A model generated the notes under the pieces. The model was given only the letters and a program-made list of their open reading frames with translations. It was not told where the DNA came from and searched no databases. A stretch of 14,110 nt of DNA from Chromera velia. Lineage: Eukaryota; Sar; Chromeraceae. A program made the position numbers and the translations under genes. The stretch is from the NCBI GenBank assembly GCA_018398765.1, contig JAHBMJ010005791.1, positions 51,272-65,381 of the forward strand, read 5' to 3'. Shown here one piece after another: positions 1-8,200 of the stretch (its first letter is position 1; every line of letters starts with the position of its first letter).

Positions 1-368
1 CCCCCCCCCCCTCTGCGTGTACATGTGTCTGCTTGCATGGGCGCACTTTTCTGTTCAGGTGTTCGTCTTTGGGTTCATCTGTCAACCATTTCCACTTTGA
101 GTATCCATATTTCTCCGTCTCTCTGTGGAAGACAAAAGTCGAGAAACGACAGAAAACAAACACGACAGTGCATGTCCACATGTCGACAGTACATTCTCAT
201 CTCGTGAAGAAAAACACAGGCCGGCCGTCCTTGATTTGACGTTCTGCCCGTGTGTTGATGATCATCGTCCAACAACAACCGGGTGGGTTTAGGTTTTGTA
301 CTTGATCCATGCAGAAGAAAGAAAGATTAATTCATGACAGTTCCCTCCCCACATTCGTATGCTTGCAG
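1..368 (+). other. Probable 3' part of an intron (or 5' leader) upstream of the first visible exon
   Basis: This stretch opens with a run of at least ten C and has no long open frame on either strand. It ends in a pyrimidine-containing tract followed by CTTGCAG at 362-368, a good acceptor, and the long open frame begins right after. An ATG at 359-361 lies in the same frame, so an alternative is that 1-358 is a 5' untranslated leader and translation starts there. The ATG context is weak (TAT before, C after), and the acceptor resembles the others in this gene, so I prefer the intron. Confidence 0.5.
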
Positions 369-2261
369 GAGGACCTCGTGCTTCGTCTACCCGCAAGTCT
401 GGAGGTCCTCCTCGGCCCGTCCCTGCCCCTCCCCCTTCTTCCAGCTCTTCTTCTTCGTCCTCGTCGTGTTGTCAGAGGGCAGTGTTGGGGCCTGTGAAGG
501 TTCCAATTCTATCCGACTCTGTCCAGGGCAATGGGAGGGGAGGCAGGCTTTGGGTCGGGTCTGGCATGTCTCAGCATCTTGCCGGGGTGGCAGAAGAAGG
601 AGGAGAGTCGTGGAGCGTTTCTGAACAGGCGAAGAAAAAGGAAGAACAGTGTGAAGGGAGTCCTGAAAGAGCAGAGAAGGAAAAGGGGGAAGAGGAAGAA
701 GAGCCAGAGGTGGTTGTCGAGGAGGAACAAGAAAGAGAAGGAGAGGGAGGGAGGAGACGAAAGGTCGATGAGGGTAGGCGGGAGGAAGAAGAAGAGAGTG
801 AGACTCCGATGCAGAGGCAAATAGACGGAGGCTGCTGTTGGGTAGGACAAGCAGAGAACACCTCTTTTGAAGTCCTTCCTCCAACCTCAGCGACGCCTTA
901 TGGAAATTTGGACGATTCGGTTTTTCCCTCTCCTCCCCGAGAGAGGGGGGAAGAGATGAATCACACACTTCTCGATTTGTTGAGTGAAGAACAGGAGAAT
1001 GAAGAGGCAGAAGAAGAGAGTCAAACTTTATTCGAATCACGCGACGGCCCTCCATCTGTTGCTTTGACCCTCACAGCTTGTGAAGCTGGAATATGCGAGG
1101 AGGACCCTCGCTCTTTCTCTTTAGACCAGACTTCGATAAGAGACTGCTGTGAGGATTTGGTCTGTCCACCTTCACCCCATAATCCACCAGCAGCAGAGAC
1201 AGCCAGCAGCAGCCGTGGGGAGAATGCGGAAGCACCCGCCAAGAGGGCCCCGCAAGATGCCTCCCCCCTCTTCGAACAACCCATCGAAGACCACGAGAGT
1301 CAAAGAACGAAAGCTCAACTCCTACTTCCACGGCATCACACCAGAGGAAATACACCCCCCCTTCTCAGGCGTGTCTTGCGTCTCCTCGAGACTGCTCGAG
1401 AGGCAGCGGGACCCTGTCGTACTCAGCCTTCCTCCACCGAAGAGGAAAGAAAAGACATGCAGCTTTGCCTTTCCCCTCACGAGGAAGTGCCTGTCTTTGC
1501 AGAGGCAGCAGAAGGGGAAGGGGGGCATCACCGAGAGAGGCCTGTTGAGGGTCTCACTAAAGAGGTGAAAGGAGAAAGTCGGAGTGTAAGTATGGGAAAT
1601 AGGGTGCGTCCTTTAGAGAGCTTGTCTTCTACGCCCTGTGGGACTCCGGGCAGCAAAAATGCCAACAGCAAGGGAGGGAGTGGGAGCAGCTGTTCGAATC
1701 CCGGGCAGGATCTGGCAAGCAGGTTAGCATTGTTGAAGCAGATAGCAGAGGCGGTAGAGGCAGAAGCAGAAACCTCCCGATTCCGCATGGACCTCTGCGT
1801 TGCCTCCCCTAGAACAGGGAAGGGGCAGCCAAAGGCACTGGACAGCGGTAGACCCCACACAGAGGGGGGAAGGAGACGGTCCCGAAACGCAGAATTGCGT
1901 CACGAAGAAGGCCTCGTACCGTTCCATGTCCTCGAGAATTTCGAATTGAACTTTTCTTCTGGCAGTCACGCGGTGTTCCTCGAGGATGCTCCCGAGAGGG
2001 ACGGTATCGCAGCATTGCAGAACGCCATCAAGGCTCTTGAATTGGATGCCGAGAAGGAGAAGGAAGAAGGAAGGACGAAAAAACAAACGCCTGCGGAGAG
2101 AGTGGCCGTGTCCTTTACTCCTCTCCCGTCTTCTTCCCTGGTCCCACAGAGCTGTTATGACTCCAAGATGACGGCCTTGCGAGTGCCCGAGAGCGCCTCT
2201 GCGGTTTCCAACAGGTCCAAGATTGGTCTTTGTCTGGATTTTTTTGTTGATTACTCTACAG
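369..2261 (+). CDS. Exon 1 in window: Pro/Ser tract, acidic low complexity, start of beta-rich segment
   Basis: The exon starts in phase 1 after acceptor CTTGCAG and ends CAG|GTCAGC, again phase 1. It encodes a Pro-rich stretch (about 392-436), ten consecutive Ser codons with mixed TCN/AGC usage (437-466), then a long Glu/Arg/Lys-rich segment (about 620-810) that should be disordered or helical. The end changes character. Around 1920-2000 there is an alternating hydrophobic run (VLENFELNF), and at 2216-2261 a hydrophobic run (LCLDFFVDYS) which continues across the intron into AWRPSVEV. That junction was the basis for choosing donor 2261 over the GT at 2215, which would put exon 2 out of frame. 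Mixed synonymous codons in the Ser run argue for selection on protein rather than a recent triplet expansion. Confidence 0.7.
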
Positions 2262-5200
2262 GTCAGCAGAATGCATCTGCTGTTCTTGTTTTTCTCCCTC
2301 GCTCTGCTGCCTCGATGGCTTCTTGAATATTTTGGTCAGGGCAGGGAAGGACATTCAGGGGGGGCAACAGCAATTTTTCAATTCTCACCCGCTTTGTCAC
2401 CGAGGACGTATGCCGCTTATAGTCAAGTTGCCGGTTTGGCACGATTTTCTTATGTCTTTTGAAACACTATTAATATGTTGCTTGTGCGTGTCTGCAGACG
2501 CGTGGCGCCCCTCCGTAGAAGTTCGGGTTTCCTTCGAGGGGGGCGCACTGAAGGGAGACCGACAGAGACACTCGGACCTTCTTCGCGTAGGTTTTGGAAA
2601 GTTCCGTATGGCAGATGCAGAGGCGAATGAGGTCCTTCTGATAGGGCAAGTCCAGGTGAAGAGCGAACTTCCTTTCTGTGTGGACAGAGAGAGCCTGTGC
2701 CAGTCTCGAGTCCTTGCACTGGCCTCGTGGGTAGAGTCACAAAAGGGAAGAAGAGAGACCCCGAAAATCTTCGTGAAGATCCTTCCGGGGCCGATGGAGA
2801 GACTCCTGAGGAGGGCTCTGCCTCTTCCCCTCCAGAAGAAGCTCAGAGAAGGGCAACTACTTGGAGCATCTTTCACAAAACGGGGGGGGAGGGATGCTGA
2901 GAGAAAGGAAGAGAAAGAGGGAGAGAGAGAAAAAGCGTTCTTCAGGCGCTTACCGCAACTCCAGTTGACGAATGGTCACGCCTGTGCCCCCCCCTCTGGA
3001 CCATATGACCGAGACACACCAATAGATTTGGCTTTCCATTTTGCCATCCGCGCAGCAGAGGCACCCAAAGCGATTGTGCAGTCCGAAGGAGGAGTAGAGA
3101 CAGAACTCGCTAGGGTATCCAACAGCCTCTGTGACAGGGCGGTTTGGCAATGGAAAAGCGCAGAGTGTGAGGAAGAAGGGACAGGCTCCCCCAAATCAGG
3201 GGGACGGCCAAGATTGACAATTTGTGGGAGGCCCGTGAAGCTCGTGCGATTGGTGCTTGATTACAGGCCTGAGTCCGGTCAGTTGGCCATCAAGACTTTC
3301 GGGGACCTAGAGCTGAATTGTCGCTGAAAAAGTATACAAGAGTGCAGGTATCCTTTCAGTCTATTCAACAAACACTTCAAGAATGCCCTCACACACAAAA
3401 GGAATGGCCCTCGTAGCGGCTTTCCAGAGCAAAAGTGTTTGCGCCACATTCGTTGATATGTCGATCTTTCTGCACGCTTTTGTTTGTCCACTTATATGTC
3501 AGGTTGACACATTTTTTTCCTTATTCTTCCTTTATCGTTTTTTCGATTGTTTTGCTTTCTTCTCTCTGTTGCTGCAGCCCTGCAAGAGGGGGAAAAGAAA
3601 GGTGGAGAGAAACCAAAGAGCCAGAGCTCGAGTGACAAACCCTCCAGCGCCCCTCTCATGACCTTCGTTGCCCTCGGAAGCCCCCCTTTTGACAGTGAGG
3701 AGCCTTCCGACTCTGCCTCTGCGTCGTTTCCCCCTGTTGTCCCTGTGTCGGCATTCTCTGAAGGGGAAGGGGAGGTCCTCAAACTTAACCCGTCTGTCTT
3801 GACTGGTCAGATCTCCACGGCTCTCCCTTTTCCTCTCGAGGCGACAGAGATCTATTCTCTCTCGCTCAGCGCAAAACTGTGCAGTCAGAAGAGCTCGCCA
3901 AGTGCGGAAGGTTCTGAAATTCTGGAGATTTTGAGCAGTGATCTTATGATGCTGGCCCAGAGAGCAGTTCCCGGAGCACACCCTACAGTGAGGGCGCTGC
4001 AGAGAACGGTACCGACCTCCACAGAGACACCTTCAGAAGATGAGTCTCAAGGGTTAAATCCCAGGAGACCTGCTGGAGTCATGGGAAACGTGTGTTTAGA
4101 TCTGGAGGGGCCGAGGGAGGGAGACTCAAATCAGGGTGGGTTGCTGTAGGAAGAGATTGAAGTTCGATCTGCATAGGGAGATCTTTCTTTCTGAATTGTT
4201 GAAAGGGTTCTTGCTGGATCATTTGATTTCATTGAGAAGTCTTCATGAGGTCTTTCCATCCATCCAGGTCTCTCAATCTGTGAAGTGGTTGCAAGAGGAA
4301 GAGTGGTGCAGACTTGGACGTTCTTCTCAATTTTCTGCATCTTCTGCTTATTTTCATTTTCTATTTCGTGATCTTGCTGCCTCCCCTCATGCATGCATGC
4401 AGGTGTGTTGTTGGAGGTTCGGCCTGCGGTCCTGAACATCTCTGCTGATGTTTTCAGAAGTTTGAGGGGGGAAGAAGGCGAAGAGGAAGGTGATGCTGAG
4501 GGAGAGGGAGATACCGACTCAGGTGAAAAGAAAGAGAAGAAGGACTCGGCCCCCGGCAAGGTCAAGGTGTCCGGTCTGAGACCCCGCATTCTCTGGAAGG
4601 GCCACGCAGAGGACTCTGTGAAAGCCCAGGATGTGATAGAAGAAGTCTTGAAGGGCATAGACTGGAAGGCTGTCGTTACTTCTCCAGAATGCACATCTGA
4701 CGAGAAAAGACAGGCAGAGAAGGAGGAGACTGAAGAGCTTCAAATCAGCATTCAATGTGCTGACGGCGAGAACGCAGCTTTGGCACTGCGAGTTGCCGCC
4801 TTCAAAGTTCGAAAAAATCCCCAAACTCTGCGCTGTGACGAAAAGGCACAACGTGCAGCCACCAAGATTGCGGGCGCCTGGCGTATGCACTCAGCCCGCG
4901 GTGTGCTCTCTAAAGCCCGAGCGTTGCAGACAGTGTTTGAGACCGAGACGGCCCCTCTTCTAGAGGCCGAACTGGCCAGGCTGGATGCGGAGATGCGGGA
5001 ACAGTGGCAGAGGATTAGATCCACTGCATTGGAAGTTGCCAGACGGCAGACCCTGGAGGTTTTACAGCACCACTTTGCTTCCCCTTCCCGCATTCCCAAT
5101 GTCCCCCAAGGGAACAGGGAGGAGACGAGCCCCAACCCAGAGGGGGTGTCTGAGGATTTCCTTCTGGGCACGGAGGACGAGACGAGAGCCGCTGTGTCTA

Positions 5201-8200
5201 TTCAGCTGGCCTTCCGAACGAAAAAAGAGAAGCAGAGCCAAAATGAAACACACACAGAGTCTCACGTCAGTCCGAACAGTCAGTGTGAAGAGGAGGTAGA
5301 GAGGGGTGCCGAGGCAGAGGCTTCACGAAACCCCAATATCACATCCAAAGAAGAAAGCCCAACCTTTCCAACCGCATCCTCAGCACGTCGTTCTTCTGCG
5401 CCTCTGCCCCCAGGGACCGCCTCTCAAAATCCTTCAGACCAAAACCAACACCGATCTTCATTGCCGACCGCCACAACCCCCTCAGCTAAAGGCCCAGTCC
5501 CCCTCACGGCCACATTGGCGAACAGTCCCGAAGAGCAAAGAGCAGCCACACTCATACAGGGGGCCTTCCGAGGCTGTCAATCCCGCCTTCTCCTGAAGCG
5601 GCTTGACACCCTACGATGGGCCGAGCAGATGGATGAAGCAGCATACCTGGAGCATCAGAGAAACACAATTGCAGCCGTGACAATTCAAAAAAGCTTCCGA
5701 GACCTCCAAGCAAAAAGACTCTTTGAGAGGCTGCAGACTCTCCACTGGGCAGAGAAGAAGGATGTGGCAGCAGCAAAAGCCCTCTCCGCTTCCCACCTCT
5801 CTACAGGATCTGATGGGCCAGACAAGGAAAAAGAAAATGCACAAGAAGAAGAGACGCCCTCATCACACTCAAGTCCCAATGCTCCAACCGGCGAAGAGAC
5901 TCAAGGAGAAAAAGAAGAAACCAGTGGTCAGGAAGAAGACAAAGAACTGGAGGACGTTGCAGTAAAAATTCAGGCCGCGTTCAGAAAGCGACGTCTCAAG
6001 AAGAGTCCAAAAGCAGCCACTGCATCAGAACCAGAAAATGAAAAAGAGGGGCAGCAAAACATGACAGACGCAAAAGAGGGAGCCGCAGAGCATGGGAACA
6101 CCAGTTCAGGCTCCCAGAAGTCAAAAGAAGCCAAAGAAAATGAGAAAGAAGAAACAGAGAACGCGGAAGAAAAACAGAAAGAAGAAGGGCAGAGAGAGAC
6201 GGATGAAGAAGAACCACCAACCGAGGCCCTGCAGGCGTTTGACTCCAATGCCTTCTCATCAACCGACAACCGCGCCCGCCCCCCCACGGCCTCTCTCCCC
6301 CAACCTAGCGCACATCTTTCCGATTCTTTGAGATTCGAGAACCCTGCTGAAAGGCTATCAGTGGATGAGGAGGGCAAAAATCCTCATTCCTCTTGTCTGT
6401 CACAATCCTCAGAAGAGAACAGACGGTCGGGTTCCGTCTCCGTCCACTCACTTACCACAATTAGGGATAGAGAAGATGACGGGGAAGGCACAGAAGGAAG
6501 AACAGAAAACAAAGAAAACCAATCACTTGATGTTGCTTACTCATTCGTCAAATCCGTTCTTGCAAAGTCTGTGGAAGATCATCCAGTTGTTTCCCAGTTG
6601 GAAGGGGGGGCAGATGGAGACGGTTCTCCGTCTCTTCTCTTCGGGGACTCTCTTCTTGAGACTCTTCCCGATTGTTCTCCAGATATGTGGGCATTCTCTC
6701 GTGAGGGGCCGGTGAACGGAGAAGAGGGGGAGGGTGAGAGTGTAGAAGGATTCGGAGAGGAGGATGCCCTGTATGAAGAGCTTGAGGCGCTTCACAGAGT
6801 AGAGGAGGTATCTGAATTCCTCAACAGAATTGAAGAGAGAAGGTGGCGAGAGTCCCTCAGTCGTGCTCAGGCCCAACAACCACGCGCCCCCTCAGCCCCC
6901 CTCTCGGCATCCGTCCGAGGTTATCACACGGACTTCAGAGAGACCAATTTCCGGGGCCAGGCAGCCTCATGGAGAGCCCGGTCGGCTCATGCGAAGTCAT
7001 ATGAAGAGAGTGACTTGAAAAAGGTCCAGGGGGCGGTTGTGGGGGACCTGAGAGGAGAGGCTGCGCGTGAGTTGCTTCGGTTTTTTGTTTCTGACGGCGA
7101 GTGTTTCCCCTGGAGAGATTGTGCGAGTGTGAATCCCGTTCTCCGTGCAGCTCTTCTCGAGGAAGGGGGGACAGGAAAAGGGATCAGCAGGATCCCCTTC
7201 ACTCCAGCAAATCCACTTGACTCCCAGATAGCCACTTCCATGGATACCACAGAAGATGCACGAAGGGGGGCATCCAGAACGAGTAGGAAGGAGGACGGAT
7301 TTGTGCTCGAGCCAACACGACAACCAAGCCCAGCTTCACGAGCAGAAAGCAGTATGCAAAGACGAAAAGACACAGTTGAAAACGTAAAGAACCCCTTTCT
7401 CCCCTCAGACGCTCGACAGGCCCGAAAGCAGGCATACCGGTTAAGACACAAATTAAGAAAAAACCTCCGCTGGCCAGAGAGTTCATTCCCCCCCTCCCAA
7501 GCAGTCAGGACAGACCCTCTATTCCCAGACGCCAAAATGAACTCCAACGTCGTTTATAGAGTTCATGAGCTTTCTCAACTCGACCGAATTCCCCTCTCAC
7601 CTTACTCACGCCACACAGGTGATGACATCACTCGCGAGAACTTCCCCTATCTCTGTCTCCAGAAGAAGATCTTCGAAAAGCTACGAAAGGAGGCGGCGTC
7701 GTCGCTTTCTGAGCAAGTCAACACGACAAATGGGGCTAAGACAGCGGAAGGGGACACAGAGAACCCTGAAATCACAGGTACAAAGAATGTTCCGGGTGTG
7801 GAGACATCACGGACCCACACCAACGAGCCGTCTCTTTCTCTTTCTCTGTCAGGATGTCTGGATGCGTCGATTTCAGAGGTCAGTCACACCGGCCTTTTCT
7901 TTCCACCTGGTGACTCTTACCAACACCTCTGGCTATCTGACGCAAACAGAGAGGCTCTCGATTGTAAAGCATGTGTTTGCAATAGGCGCGAAGGTAAGGA
8001 TTGGGTGAGACCGAGTCGAAATCGAGAGGCCCATCAGAAAGCCAGAAAATGTACATGCACGATACACGCGCGATTGGTGAAAACGATTTCTACAGCAAAG
8101 CAAAGCCAGGCTTCGTGCAAAACAGAAATGCATTAGACACCCCAGCTGGGCATCTTGTGCAAAGTACCGCTTGACTCTCCTTCTGTTTCCCATTGCAGCG

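Noticed and set aside
286-297. GGGTTTAGGTTTT, similar to a telomere repeat
   Set aside because: Only about one and a half units are present with no array; chance occurrence in T/G-rich sequence is enough.
387-1055. 222-codon open frame on the minus strand
   Set aside because: It lies wholly inside exon 1 and reads as the Leu/Ser/Pro complement of Glu/Arg-rich codons; it has no splice continuation or recognisable domain.
1586-1652. GTAAGT donor-like sequence with a possible acceptor GGGCAG at 1652
   Set aside because: The implied intron of about 67 bases is much shorter than the others, the acceptor lacks a pyrimidine tract, and the frame is open and protein-like throughout.
4131-4694. 187-codon minus-strand open frame
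   Set aside because: It spans an intron and the start of exon 4 on the opposite strand, with low-complexity Ser/Pro content typical of an antisense shadow.
7384-7409. GT...CCCCTTTCTCCCCTCAG resembling an intron end
   Set aside because: The nearest in-phase donor would give a 26-base intron, too short to splice, and the coding frame runs on.
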